A stretch of 64,000 nt of DNA from assembly GCA_000447245.1 (NCBI GenBank), contig AUYT01000001.1:1234001-1298000 (forward strand), in the 5' to 3' direction. A model generated the notes under the pieces. That model worked only from the letters and a program-made list of their open reading frames with translations, had not been told where the DNA came from and did no database searches. The translations under genes and the position numbers were made by a program. The stretch comes from a candidate division Zixibacteria bacterium RBG-1 (GTDB lineage Bacteria; Zixibacteria; MSB-5A5; DSPP01; RBG-1). Of this stretch, positions 34,355 through 42,309 are shown piece after piece (positions within the stretch are counted from its first letter, which is position 1; each line of letters begins with the position of its first letter).

Positions 34355-36118
34355 ATGAACCAGATTAAAATTTTAACTGAGGAATTAATTAATAAAATTG
34401 CGGCCGGTGAAGTGGTGGAGCGTCCGGCCAGTGTGGTCAAAGAATTAATAGAAAATTCTGTGGATGCTGGAGCTACTCAAATTGAAATTGAGACAAGAGA
34501 AGGCGGGAAAAAACTGATTCGGGTGATGGATAACGGCCGGGGAATGGATTCTTCGGATGCCAAGTTGGCTTTTTCCAGGCATGCCACCAGTAAAATTTCT
34601 TCGGCAGAAGATTTGTTCAATATTTCCAGCTTGGGTTTCAGGGGAGAGGCACTGCCATCTATTGCTTCTGTATCAAGAGTCGAAATTATTACCAAAACGC
34701 AAGATTCCGCAAGTGGAACTAAGCTTAAAATTGAAACGGGTGAAATTAGAGAAGCAAAAGATACTCCAGCCAATGCGGGAACTATCGTTACTGTTTCTGA
34801 CTTATTTTACAATACTCCAGCCAGAAGAAAATTTTTAAAATCTGAAGTTACAGAAAACAGGCATATTATGGACCTGGTTACTAATTTTGCTTTGGCTTAT
34901 CCTTCAGTCTCGTTCAAATTAAGAATCGACAATCGGGAAATGTTAAATTTAAATTCTACATCCACTTTATCTCAAAGAGTGCGGGAGGTTGTGGGCAAAG
35001 AGACTTCCTTAAAAATGCTGGAGATTAAAAAAGAGCCCAATGAAGTTCAGGTGGGAGGATTTTTGGGTAAGCCGGAGGTTACCAAAGCTTCCCGGGGAGA
35101 GATTAGATTTTTTGTGAACGGCAGAATTATTTCCAACCGCAGTTTACTGCACGCTGTGCAATTGGGATACGGAGAATTATTGCCCAAAGGAAAACATCCT
35201 CTGATTTATCTTTTTCTGGAAGTCACTCCTCATTTAGTGGATGTCAACTTCCATCCCCAGAAATTAGAAGTCAGATTTGCTAATGAAAAACAGGTACATG
35301 ATTTGGTTTATTTAGCCATCAAAAAAACCTTAAGCTCCACTCTGGTTATCCCGGTATACGAAGCAGTCGGCGAAAAAACCTTGCTCCCAACAATGGGCGG
35401 TGAGAGGCCCAGTTCAGTCAGAGAATCGTTAGCAAATTACTCAACTAAAAGCAGCACCGCAGAAGCCCAGCAGAAAACTATCTTGAAAGAAATATTTGAC
35501 ACCAAATTTGACCAGGAACGAACAGCAGCAGAAAAAACAGAGGATTATTATGGGATTACTAATTTCTGGCAATTAGCTAGTACTTATATTTTAGCAGCCG
35601 TCAAAGAAAGTTTAATCGTAATGGACCAGCATACTGCCCACGAAAGAATTTTGTATGAAGAAGCAACTAAAAATTTAACCAGCAAAAAACCAACGGTGCA
35701 ACAACTGCTTTTTCCACAATCGTTAGAATTGACTCCCCTGGAGTTTTCCTTTTTCGATGAAAACTTAGCCGTCTGGGAAGAATTAGGTTTTGAAGTCAAG
35801 CCCTTAGGAGGAAAAACCGTCGTGGTCTCGGGAGTTCCTTCCGGTATCAGAAATAAAAATTCCGGAAACTTTTTCAAAGAGATATTGACTGACTTATCCG
35901 CCAATTACAAACCGGGAAATGACCGAATCAAAGCCATTACTTCTACCTTTGCCTGTAAAGCCGCAGTCAAAGCCGGAGACAAGCTTACCACTGAAGAGAT
36001 GAACTCTTTATTTGACAGATTGTTCGCCACAGAAAATCCTTATGTCTGCCCGCATGGTCGTCCCACTTTAATCCGAATTCCCTTAGAGGAAATCAACCAC
36101 AAGTTCGGTCGACCCTAG
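34355..36118 (+). CDS. mutL: DNA mismatch repair protein MutL (endonuclease type)
   Basis: 587 aa. N-terminal GHKL ATPase (ELIENSVDAGAT, DNGRGM, GFRGEALPSIASVS). The C-terminal domain carries DQHTAHERILYE near residue 425, matching the endonuclease motif DQHA-x2-E-x4-E with Thr for Ala, and CPHGRP near the C-terminus. MutL is therefore probably a nicking endonuclease and repair does not depend on MutH methylation. Located 2 nt after mutS. Confidence 0.97.
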   Translation: MNQIKILTEELINKIAAGEVVERPASVVKELIENSVDAGATQIEIETREGGKKLIRVMDNGRGMDSSDAKLAFSRHATSKISSAEDLFNISSLGFRGEALPSIASVSRVEIITKTQDSASGTKLKIETGEIREAKDTPANAGTIVTVSDLFYNTPARRKFLKSEVTENRHIMDLVTNFALAYPSVSFKLRIDNREMLNLNSTSTLSQRVREVVGKETSLKMLEIKKEPNEVQVGGFLGKPEVTKASRGEIRFFVNGRIISNRSLLHAVQLGYGELLPKGKHPLIYLFLEVTPHLVDVNFHPQKLEVRFANEKQVHDLVYLAIKKTLSSTLVIPVYEAVGEKTLLPTMGGERPSSVRESLANYSTKSSTAEAQQKTILKEIFDTKFDQERTAAEKTEDYYGITNFWQLASTYILAAVKESLIVMDQHTAHERILYEEATKNLTSKKPTVQQLLFPQSLELTPLEFSFFDENLAVWEELGFEVKPLGGKTVVVSGVPSGIRNKNSGNFFKEILTDLSANYKPGNDRIKAITSTFACKAAVKAGDKLTTEEMNSLFDRLFATENPYVCPHGRPTLIRIPLEEINHKFGRP

Positions 36119-36184
36119 TTTCAATTACAAAACTTTTTACTCTCTCAAAATGCCAGCTTTATTTTCTTTGGACAAAAAAAGTAT

Positions 36185-37102
36185 ATGAAAAAAGTTTTAG
36201 CAATTATCGGTCCCACCGCCATAGGAAAGACCACAGTGGGAATAGAGCTAGCCCGAAAACTAAACGGTGAAATTGTCTCCTGCGATTCCAGGCAGATTTA
36301 TAAATTAATGGATATAGGAACAGCCAAACCTACTAAAGAGGAGCAAGCACAGACAGTACATCACCTAATCGACATAGTATATCCGGATGAGAGGTTTTCA
36401 GCCGGGCTATATGAAAAAAGAACCACCGAAGTGATAAATGATATTTTTAATCGCCAAAAACTTCCGATAATAGTAGGGGGGTCCGGTTTATACCTAAGAG
36501 CCCTGGAATCTGGTCTTTTTCAGGGACCTCCGGCCGACGATAAATTGAGAGAAAGTTTACGAAAAGAAAAGGAGAGAAGAGGTTTGGAGAATTTATATCA
36601 GAAACTTAAAAAAGTGGATCCCAAAACCTCCCAGAAAATCTCCTCTACCGATGAAATCAGGATCATCCGGGGGCTGGAGGTTCATGGATTAACCGGAAAG
36701 CCGATTTCAGAATGGCAGGAAAAAGGACAATATACTGACAAGAATTTGAACTTTATCAAATTTGGCTTAAATTTAGAGCGTAAAGCACTGTATCATAGAA
36801 TAAACCAGAGGGTAGATAAAATGATGGAATCCGGATTTTTAGAAGAAGTTAAGAACTTAATAACCAAGAACTACTCCTTTCAACTGCCGGCCTTGAGAAC
36901 TTTCGGTTATCTGGATATGGAGGCCTATTTACAGGGTAAAATTAGCCTGGGTCGAGCTCTGGAGAAGTTCAAACAGGGGACCAGAAATTATGCCAAAAGG
37001 CAGTTGACCTGGTTCAGGTCGGATAGAAAGATTGAATGGATTGATATAGAACATGAAAATCCGGTTGAAACAATTTCAGCCAAATTCCAATATGCCAATT
37101 AG
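36185..37102 (+). CDS. miaA: tRNA dimethylallyltransferase
   Basis: 305 aa. P-loop GPTAIGKTTVG (residues 8-18), DSRQIYKLMDIGTAKP, VHHLIDI, GGSGLYLRAL and RQLTWFR near the C-terminus. It adds a dimethylallyl group to A37 of tRNAs that read UNN codons. Preceded by a 66-nt gap after mutL; the mutS-mutL-miaA order is common. Confidence 0.97.
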   Translation: MKKVLAIIGPTAIGKTTVGIELARKLNGEIVSCDSRQIYKLMDIGTAKPTKEEQAQTVHHLIDIVYPDERFSAGLYEKRTTEVINDIFNRQKLPIIVGGSGLYLRALESGLFQGPPADDKLRESLRKEKERRGLENLYQKLKKVDPKTSQKISSTDEIRIIRGLEVHGLTGKPISEWQEKGQYTDKNLNFIKFGLNLERKALYHRINQRVDKMMESGFLEEVKNLITKNYSFQLPALRTFGYLDMEAYLQGKISLGRALEKFKQGTRNYAKRQLTWFRSDRKIEWIDIEHENPVETISAKFQYAN

Positions 37103-37109
37103 AATTTTC

Positions 37110-37138
37110 TTGACAAGATTGGAGTATTTACATATATA
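37110..37138 (+). promoter_or_regulatory. sigma70-type promoter for mltD-sppA
   Basis: TTGACA (37110-37115), 17-nt spacer, TATATA (37133-37138). ATG 37172 follows after a short leader. Confidence 0.72.
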
Positions 37139-37171
37139 TCAACGAATTAGGATAGAAACAAAGGTGCCCTT

Positions 37172-39124
37172 ATGAAAAAAATGATAATAGGTTCAATTAT
37201 ATTAGCAGGCTTCTTTATTCTGGGGCTTACAGGTTGCTCCAAACCAATGGTTAGGCCGACCACATATAAGCCACCCACCACTGCTAAAACAGAAAAAGAC
37301 AGTTCCAAAGCTACAGAAGCCGTTCAGGATGAGCTGGATAGCTCTGTGGTCTTAGAAAAAGAACCCCCCTCGGTGTTGGAAGAGGACTCAGTTTGGCTGC
37401 AGTTGAAACAAGCCCAGGGTTACTATGCCCAGGGTGTCATTTGTAACCGGAATAGAGAATGGAAAAAAGCTCAAGAAAACTTTGAAAAAGGGTTAGAAAT
37501 ACTGTCTAACTTAGATATAGATCCAGAGGAAGATGAAGAGTATGCTAAAGAATTTGACAGACTTATGGATGAAATAGAAGATGACTACAAAGAGACCCTG
37601 GAATCATTAGGAGAACTTTCCGATGAAAGCTCCATTTCCGCTTTTGTGCAGAGGTTTGAAGACTTAAAAAGCTACAAAAAAGAAAATGCCCAAGAGCCCA
37701 CGCCGGAAGAATTACTAAATGCTGAAAAAACATCCGGTGCAGAATCAACCTACGAAATACCCATTGAATATAATCAGCGGGTGGCCAAAGCCATGTATTA
37801 TTTACAAACCGTGGGTAGAAAGCCATTCGAAAAATATCTAAAGCGCTCCGGAAAATATATGGATTTGATGCGGGAAATCATCAAAAGCAAAAACCTGCCG
37901 GAGAATATAGTTTATTTACCCTTCATCGAATCCGGTTTCAGCGCCAAGGCCTATTCCTGGGCGCATGCGGTGGGGTTCTGGCAGTTCATCGCCGGCACCG
38001 GCAGAAATTACGGCTTGGACCGCAACTGGTGGATGGATGAAAGAAGGGATTTTGTAAAATCAACTCATGCCGCCTGTAATTACCTGGCCTTTTTGTATGA
38101 CACTTTCAAAGACTGGAATTTGGCTTTAGCTGCTTATAATGCCGGTGAAGGGGGAATCGGTCGAGCTGTGGTCAGACAAAACAAAAAAGATTTCTGGGGA
38201 TTGAAGCTAAAAAAACAGACCTACAACTATGTGCCTTTATTTATGGCATCTGTGGTGATTGCCAAAAACCCGGAGAAGTACGGCTTTTATGTAACTCCAG
38301 AGCCGCCTTTGGTATATGATGAAGTAGTGATTGACAAATGCTTAGACCTAAAATCAATAGCCAAAGTTTTAGATACCGATTTAGAAACTTTACGGGAGCT
38401 GAATCCGGAACTCCTAAGAGACATAACTCCTCCCCATGTTTACAACTATAATTTAAGAATACCCAAGAACAGCTCCGAAGTATTCTGGAGCTATTACAAC
38501 CAACTCCCGGTGCAAAAGAAAACCTACTGGGTTACCCACAAAGTCCAAAGAGGCGAGACCCTCTCACGGATTGCTTACAAATACGGAGTTTCTAGGTCGA
38601 CTTTAGCTAAAACCAACAATTTAACGACCAAAGCCAAATTAAGGCGGGGACAGCCCATAAAAATACCCGTGGTTGTGAGTCAAAAATATGCGGCCAGCGA
38701 GGTGGTAAAGAAAAATTCTTCTCCCAAAATTGCCTCGACGGTCAAGCCTCAAGCCATGGCGCAACAAAAATTAATCAGGTATAGAGTAAAATCGGGGGAC
38801 AGCCTGTTTGAATTAGCTCAAAGATTCAATACCACCCCCTCACAGATCAGGAAATTAAACGGTATGGACAAAAGGGAGTATTTAATCCAGGGCAGCATCA
38901 TCAAAATGCCCCTTAAAACTAGTCTGGCTCAAAATGATGATAATTTTATTGACAAAGCCACCCATAAAGTGCTAATTTATATAGTTAAATCGGGGGACAC
39001 CTTATGGGAGATTGCTCAGGCCTTTAAAACTAGTTTACAGTCCATAAAAAACTGGAATAATCTGATGAACCCCCGAAAGCTAAAACCAGGACAAAGACTT
39101 AAAATCTACGTGCCAGTCGGTTAA
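37172..39124 (+). CDS. mltD: MltD-like membrane-bound lytic transglycosylase with LysM repeats
   Basis: 650 aa lipoprotein: lipobox Leu-Thr-Gly-Cys (Cys22). An acidic linker (30-200) follows, then the SLT catalytic domain (about 210-400: LPENIVYLPFIESGFSAKA with the catalytic Glu, WAHAVGFWQFIAGTGR, LALAAYNAGEG) and three C-terminal LysM domains (near 455, 540 and 603, each beginning with a V(Q/K)(R/S)G(E/D)(T/S)L core). It cleaves peptidoglycan glycan strands in the outer membrane/periplasm. Followed directly by sppA. Its own promoter is upstream. Confidence 0.93.
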   Translation: MKKMIIGSIILAGFFILGLTGCSKPMVRPTTYKPPTTAKTEKDSSKATEAVQDELDSSVVLEKEPPSVLEEDSVWLQLKQAQGYYAQGVICNRNREWKKAQENFEKGLEILSNLDIDPEEDEEYAKEFDRLMDEIEDDYKETLESLGELSDESSISAFVQRFEDLKSYKKENAQEPTPEELLNAEKTSGAESTYEIPIEYNQRVAKAMYYLQTVGRKPFEKYLKRSGKYMDLMREIIKSKNLPENIVYLPFIESGFSAKAYSWAHAVGFWQFIAGTGRNYGLDRNWWMDERRDFVKSTHAACNYLAFLYDTFKDWNLALAAYNAGEGGIGRAVVRQNKKDFWGLKLKKQTYNYVPLFMASVVIAKNPEKYGFYVTPEPPLVYDEVVIDKCLDLKSIAKVLDTDLETLRELNPELLRDITPPHVYNYNLRIPKNSSEVFWSYYNQLPVQKKTYWVTHKVQRGETLSRIAYKYGVSRSTLAKTNNLTTKAKLRRGQPIKIPVVVSQKYAASEVVKKNSSPKIASTVKPQAMAQQKLIRYRVKSGDSLFELAQRFNTTPSQIRKLNGMDKREYLIQGSIIKMPLKTSLAQNDDNFIDKATHKVLIYIVKSGDTLWEIAQAFKTSLQSIKNWNNLMNPRKLKPGQRLKIYVPVG

Positions 39125-40021
39125 ATGAAAAGAAAAGACGCGGTCTTGGCTGTTATCATTGGAGCGAGTTTGATTTTTTTCATAGGAGTCATATTCTTGG
39201 CTTTTCTGGGAATCTTTTCAGGGGAACAGGGGGCATCCCTTGATTTTGGAGATAAAATTGCCATCATTGATGTGCATGGAGTAATCTCCAGTTCCAGCAA
39301 CGTGATTCGCCAACTGAAAAAATTCGGGGAGGATTCCTCCATACCGGCCTTGGTAATTCATATCGACTCACCCGGCGGAGGAGTAGCTGCTTCGCAGGAA
39401 ATTTACGCCGAGATAAACAAAGTCCGGAAAAAAGGTAAGATCATAGTGGCCTCCATGAGTAGCTTAGGTGCTTCAGGCGGCTATTATATCGCTTGCGCCG
39501 CAGACACCATTGTTGCCAACCCCGGAACTATTACCGGCTCTATCGGAGTAATTTTCGAGGTTCCCATAATTGAGGAGCTTCTTAAAAAGATGGGAATTAA
39601 ATTCGAAGTGATCAAAAGCGGAGAAATGAAGGATGTAGGGAGTTTTGCGCGCTCTATGACCCCCAAAGAAAGAGAGTATTTACAGCAAGTCATTAACGAC
39701 ACTTATGAACAGTTTGTAGAAGTGGTTACCAAAGAACGGAAACTACCCAGAGCCGAGGTGGTCAAACTTGCCGATGGACGGGTTTTTACCGGACGCCAGG
39801 CCCAAAAGTTAAAGCTGATCGATGAATTAGGAGACTTGGAAGACGCCATTGAAATAGCAGCCAAGATGGCGGGCATCAAGGGAAAACCCCGCACCATAAA
39901 AGAAAGAGTGCGCAGAACGACTTTCTGGGATGTGCTCTCCGAGAGCATAAACAAAGTGGACGAATTGAGCAAAGCCGAAAATTTTGCACCCAAGCTGCAG
40001 TATTTATATAAGATTAAATAA
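39125..40021 (+). CDS. sppA: signal peptide peptidase SppA (S49 family)
   Basis: 298 aa, the short single-domain form. N-terminal membrane helix (residues 7-29), then HIDSPGGGVAASQEIY, the catalytic Ser in SLGASGGYYIACAAD (about residue 118) and the Lys in VIKSGEMKDVG (about residue 170). It degrades signal peptides in the membrane. It starts with the next codon after the mltD stop, so the two are cotranscribed. Confidence 0.95.
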   Translation: MKRKDAVLAVIIGASLIFFIGVIFLAFLGIFSGEQGASLDFGDKIAIIDVHGVISSSSNVIRQLKKFGEDSSIPALVIHIDSPGGGVAASQEIYAEINKVRKKGKIIVASMSSLGASGGYYIACAADTIVANPGTITGSIGVIFEVPIIEELLKKMGIKFEVIKSGEMKDVGSFARSMTPKEREYLQQVINDTYEQFVEVVTKERKLPRAEVVKLADGRVFTGRQAQKLKLIDELGDLEDAIEIAAKMAGIKGKPRTIKERVRRTTFWDVLSESINKVDELSKAENFAPKLQYLYKIK

Positions 40022-40026
40022 AATAT

Positions 40027-40054
40027 TTGATTATCCCAAAAAAGATTTTATCTT
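40027..40054 (+). promoter_or_regulatory. possible sigma70-type promoter for HU
   Basis: TTGATT (40027-40032), 16-nt spacer, TATCTT (40049-40054), ahead of SD AAGGAGGG and ATG 40089. Confidence 0.5.
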
Positions 40055-40088
40055 ATTAACTTAACATTAAGCACAAGGAGGGTTTTTT

Positions 40089-40370
40089 ATGACCAAAGCT
40101 GATTTGGTGGAGATGGTGGCCAGCAAAACCGGGCTGACCAGGTCGGACGTGGCCGCTGTGGTCGACGAATTCTTAGAGGCAGTCAAAAAAACATTAGAAA
40201 ACGGCAACAACATTGAAATCAGAGGTTTCGGAACCTTCAAGATTAAAGCCCGTAAAGCCCGCAAAGCCAGAAATCCCCGCACCGGAGAAGAAGTGCCGGT
40301 GCCGGACCGGAAAGTTCCGGTTTTTAAACCTTCCAATGAATTCAAGAGTTTGATTATAAAGCAAAACTGA
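40089..40370 (+). CDS. HU family DNA-binding protein
   Basis: 93 aa. Complete HU/IHF fold: MTKADLVEMVASKTGLTRSD, the beta-arm with GFGTFKIKARKARKARNPRTGEEV and the C-terminal VPVFKPSNEFK. It bends and compacts DNA as a dimer. Strong SD AAGGAGGG. The exact subtype (HU or IHF) cannot be told from sequence alone. Followed by a 31-aa ribosomal mini-protein. Confidence 0.96.
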   Translation: MTKADLVEMVASKTGLTRSDVAAVVDEFLEAVKKTLENGNNIEIRGFGTFKIKARKARKARNPRTGEEVPVPDRKVPVFKPSNEFKSLIIKQN

Positions 40371-40428
40371 AGGTTTTAAGATATGGTAAACCAGCCCAAC
40401 CATTAACTCGACATAAAGGAGGTGAAAA

Positions 40429-40524
40429 ATGCCCTCAGGGAAAAAGAGAAAAAGAAAGAAAATTAAAACTCATAAGCGCAGGAAAATGAGAAGAAGGTTA
40501 CGACATAAGAAGAAAAATAGATGA
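40429..40524 (+). CDS. 31-aa basic protein, AURKAIP1/COX24 (bS22/mS38-like) family
   Basis: 31 aa, 19 of them Lys or Arg (MPSGKKRKRKKIKTHKRRK...). SD AAAGGAGGTG is ideally placed before ATG 40429. The sequence matches the bacterial COX24/AURKAIP1-domain proteins (MPSGKKRKRxKMxTHKRxK pattern), whose mitochondrial relative mS38 and mycobacterial relative bS22 sit near the decoding centre of the small ribosomal subunit. A ribosomal role is inferred from the family. It shares ATGA with the next gene. Confidence 0.85.
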   Translation: MPSGKKRKRKKIKTHKRRKMRRRLRHKKKNR

Positions 40525-41015
40525 AGCGGATTTTGGTGATATCTGATACCCATGTGCCGGAAAGGGCTCAGAAATTACCACCCCAGTTTGTAAATCAGAT
40601 TAGATCAGAAGAAATCATAGTGCATGCCGGAGATTTTACCAATCTGGAAGTTTTACAGGAGCTTCAGAAATTGGGGAAAGTTTACGCGGTGTGGGGGAAT
40701 ATGGATGAGGGAAGGGTCAAGAAAGTTTTACCAGAGAAGGAAATTTTAGAAATAGAAGGGAAAAAAATCGGGATTTATCACGGCTATGGCGCTCCGGATA
40801 ATCTGGAGAAGAAGGTTTACGATAAATTTGACCAAAATCTGGACGTTATCGTGTTCGGTCACTCCCACACCCCTTATAACCAGAAGCTCGAAAACTGCCT
40901 GATGTTTAATCCGGGCAGCTTATCCGGCAATAAAAACACCGGTTGGCCCAGTTACGGTATCCTCAATATCGACCAGAGTGAAATCTGGGGAGAAATAGTG
41001 GAAATAAAGAATTAA
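40521..41015 (+). CDS. YfcE/MJ0936-type metallophosphoesterase
   Basis: 164 aa. Calcineurin-like phosphoesterase with VISDTHVPE (first metal Asp and His), HAGDFTN, VWGNMD and HGYGAP, plus VFGHSHTP (final metal His pair) and NPGSLSG. Compact single-domain YfcE/MJ0936 type, with phosphodiesterase activity on simple substrates in vitro; the physiological substrate is unknown. It starts inside the stop of the mini-protein gene, suggesting coupling. Confidence 0.88.
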   Translation: MKRILVISDTHVPERAQKLPPQFVNQIRSEEIIVHAGDFTNLEVLQELQKLGKVYAVWGNMDEGRVKKVLPEKEILEIEGKKIGIYHGYGAPDNLEKKVYDKFDQNLDVIVFGHSHTPYNQKLENCLMFNPGSLSGNKNTGWPSYGILNIDQSEIWGEIVEIKN

Positions 41016-41053
41016 TTTTTATAAGATTCTGTCGAAAATATAGATATTGGCTA

Positions 41054-41081
41054 TTGACTTTAAATAAATAATGATTATAAT
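41054..41081 (+). promoter_or_regulatory. strong sigma70-type promoter for the cold-shock gene
   Basis: TTGACT (41054-41059), 16-nt spacer, TATAAT (41076-41081). Start site near 41088, giving a 5' leader of about 175 nt to the csp start. Confidence 0.78.
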
Positions 41082-41177
41082 TAGGCATTCAGATTTAAGA
41101 AATAAGCTTATAATTAATGAATTGTAGACGAACTTCCGTGTTAATTATTAGAGAGTCAGATAAGTGAGTTTTACAGG

Positions 41178-41226
41178 AACCACTTGAGCTTTCAAGCCCA
41201 AAGCTTCTAAGCAAAGTGGTTTTTTA
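41178..41226 (+). terminator. intrinsic-terminator-like hairpin in the csp leader
   Basis: AACCACTT (41178-41185) pairs with AAGTGGTT (41214-41221), with an inner AGCTT/AAGCT helix (41187-41191, 41201-41205), followed by T6 (41220-41225). It lies between the promoter and the csp SD. An upstream helix ATAATTAA/TTAATTAT (41110-41148) is also possible. Confidence 0.75.
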
Positions 41227-41263
41227 CTTTTAACGTTTAACCTAGTGAAAGGTGGTGACTGTT

Positions 41264-41467
41264 TTGCCTCAAGGTAAAGTGAAATGGTTTGATGAAGCCA
41301 AAGGATATGGTTTCATCGTGCCCAATGAGGGTGGTAAGGAGGTTTTTGTCCATTATTCCTCGATTCAGGGTAATGGCTTCAAAACCTTAAAGGAAGGAGA
41401 CACGGTCTCTTATGAGCTGACCGAGGGTCCCAAAGGTCCTCAAGCTACTCAAGTGACCAAAGCCTAA
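41264..41467 (+). CDS. cold-shock domain protein
   Basis: 67 aa from TTG 41264, chosen because AAAGGTGG (41248-41255) is 8 nt upstream and the protein then starts PQGKVKWF like other Csp proteins; a GTG at 41252 overlaps the SD. RNP1 (KGYGFIV) and RNP2 (VFVHYS) nucleic-acid-binding motifs are intact. It binds single-stranded RNA/DNA as an RNA chaperone. Long structured leader upstream and a terminator downstream make it a single-gene unit. Confidence 0.95.
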   Translation: MPQGKVKWFDEAKGYGFIVPNEGGKEVFVHYSSIQGNGFKTLKEGDTVSYELTEGPKGPQATQVTKA

Positions 41468-41491
41468 GAAAACTGAAAATAAAGCAGTTTT

Positions 41492-41516
41492 AGCCCCGAG
41501 CAAGTCGGGGCTTTTT
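41492..41516 (+). terminator. intrinsic terminator after the cold-shock gene
   Basis: 8-bp stem AGCCCCGA/TCGGGGCT with loop GCAAG, followed by T5. Confidence 0.92.
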
Positions 41517-41534
41517 GTTTGGTAAGTCAAATAA

Positions 41535-41570
41535 TTCCCTCTCCTTGTAGGGGAGGGAAGGGAGGGGTTC
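41535..41570 (+). repeat. CCCTCTCC...GGGGAGGG dispersed repeat, copy 1
   Basis: Nearly the same sequence occurs at 41821-41857 and 45831-45869: CCCTCTCC, a 4-7 nt spacer, AGGGGAGGG, then a GGGAGGGGTT or GGGTGGGGTC tail. It is a short hairpin-forming dispersed repeat distinct from the REP units. Confidence 0.7.
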
Positions 41571-41602
41571 ATAGCGGTTCGATTTATCGGACAAAGAATG
41601 AT

Positions 41603-41626
41603 GCGCAGGATGAATCCTGCCGCTAC
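41603..41626 (+). repeat. REP hairpin unit near tRNA-Arg
   Basis: Stem GCAGGA/TCCTGC with loop TGAA, followed by CGCTAC, so CTAC ends at 41626. Confidence 0.65.
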
Positions 41627-41636
41627 CAAGTAAATC

Positions 41637-41710
41637 TACCCCCGGGGAGGTTCGAACTCCCAACCTTCAGCTCCGGAGGCTGCTGCTCTATCCAATTGAG
41701 CTACGGGGGC
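41637..41710 (-). tRNA. tRNA-Arg (anticodon CCG)
   Basis: Minus strand cloverleaf: acceptor GCCCCCG/CGGGGGT (G1-U72 wobble), D arm GCTC/GAGC, anticodon arm GCAGC/GCTGA (27-43 G-A mismatch) with loop CTCCGGA (anticodon CCG), variable loop AGGTT, T arm GGGAG/CTCCC with TTCGAAC, discriminator A. CCA is not encoded. Confidence 0.93.
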
Positions 41711-41820
41711 GAAAATTTAAATCAAGAGAATATACGGAATTCTACCATTTCAAACAAGATTAAATTTTGGGTACGTTATGTAGAAAGGATTAGGGAGTAA
41801 GGATTGGGATTAAAAGATTT

Positions 41821-41857
41821 ATTCCCTCTCCTGTAAGGGGAGGGACAGGGAGGGGTT
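41821..41857 (+). repeat. CCCTCTCC...GGGGAGGG dispersed repeat, copy 2
   Basis: Same unit as 41535-41570, about 290 nt away on the other side of tRNA-Arg, in the same orientation. Confidence 0.7.
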
Positions 41858-41891
41858 AGTCTGCAATATAAAATATATTTGGCAAAAAAAA

Positions 41892-41916
41892 CGCCCTATA
41901 TGAAATAGGGCGCTAC
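41892..41916 (+). repeat. REP hairpin unit
   Basis: 8-bp stem CGCCCTAT/ATAGGGCG with 5-nt loop ATGAA, ending in CTAC (41913-41916). On the minus strand it is followed by a T-rich tract, so it could also act as a terminator. Confidence 0.75.
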
Positions 41917-41932
41917 AAAGAGATGCTAAAAT

Positions 41933-41957
41933 AAAAATCCCCTACATTAAATAGGGG
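41933..41957 (-). terminator. intrinsic terminator for the DUF5679 gene
   Basis: Minus strand: CCCCTA (41957-41952), loop TTTAATG, TAGGGG (41944-41939), then T5 and further T-rich sequence. Confidence 0.8.
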
Positions 41958-41960
41958 TTG

Positions 41961-42110
41961 TTATCCGCCGATGCGGAACATTCCGGTACCGCACTTGGGA
42001 CAGGTACCTTTCATGGCTTTTCTTTTATTCTTCATGGTGATGGCCTTGGGGTTTTTCATTTCTCGTTTGGCTTTGCACTTGACGCAATAGGCTTTGACTG
42101 CTGCTGGCAT
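41961..42110 (-). CDS. 49-aa DUF5679 zinc-ribbon protein
   Basis: 49 aa: MPAAVKAYCVKCKAKREMKN, then TMKNKRKAMKG, CPKCGTGMFRIG. Two CxxC pairs (residues 9-12 and 37-40) form a likely zinc ribbon. SD AAAGGAGG precedes ATG 42110. Matches the DUF5679 family (small proteins of unknown function with this exact layout). Own promoter and terminator. Too short for automatic calling thresholds but well supported. Confidence 0.88.
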   Translation of the reverse strand: MPAAVKAYCVKCKAKREMKNPKAITMKNKRKAMKGTCPKCGTGMFRIGG

Positions 42111-42206
42111 TTTGCCTCCTTTATCTCGAGCTAAAGTCGAGAGATTTAGGTTGAGTTTACCGAAACATTTTTTGTTTTAGGTTTTCGAACCATAAAATTT
42201 TGCTTG

Positions 42207-42235
42207 AATATAGGGTAGAGGGGTGGGTTTGTCAA
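42207..42235 (-). promoter_or_regulatory. sigma70-type promoter for the DUF5679 gene
   Basis: Minus strand: TTGACA (42235-42230), 17-nt spacer, TATATT (42212-42207). The leader is about 90 nt. Back-to-back with the promoter at 42247. Confidence 0.75.
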
Positions 42236-42246
42236 CTAAAAAGTTG

Positions 42247-42275
42247 TTGACAAGCCAAAGATTTTTAGCTAATTA
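42247..42275 (+). promoter_or_regulatory. sigma70-type promoter for the SDR gene
   Basis: TTGACA (42247-42252), 17-nt spacer, TAATTA (42270-42275). ATG 42310 follows. Confidence 0.65.
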
Positions 42276-42309
42276 ATTTTTACATAAAAAGTTAGTAATC
42301 TAAAACAAT

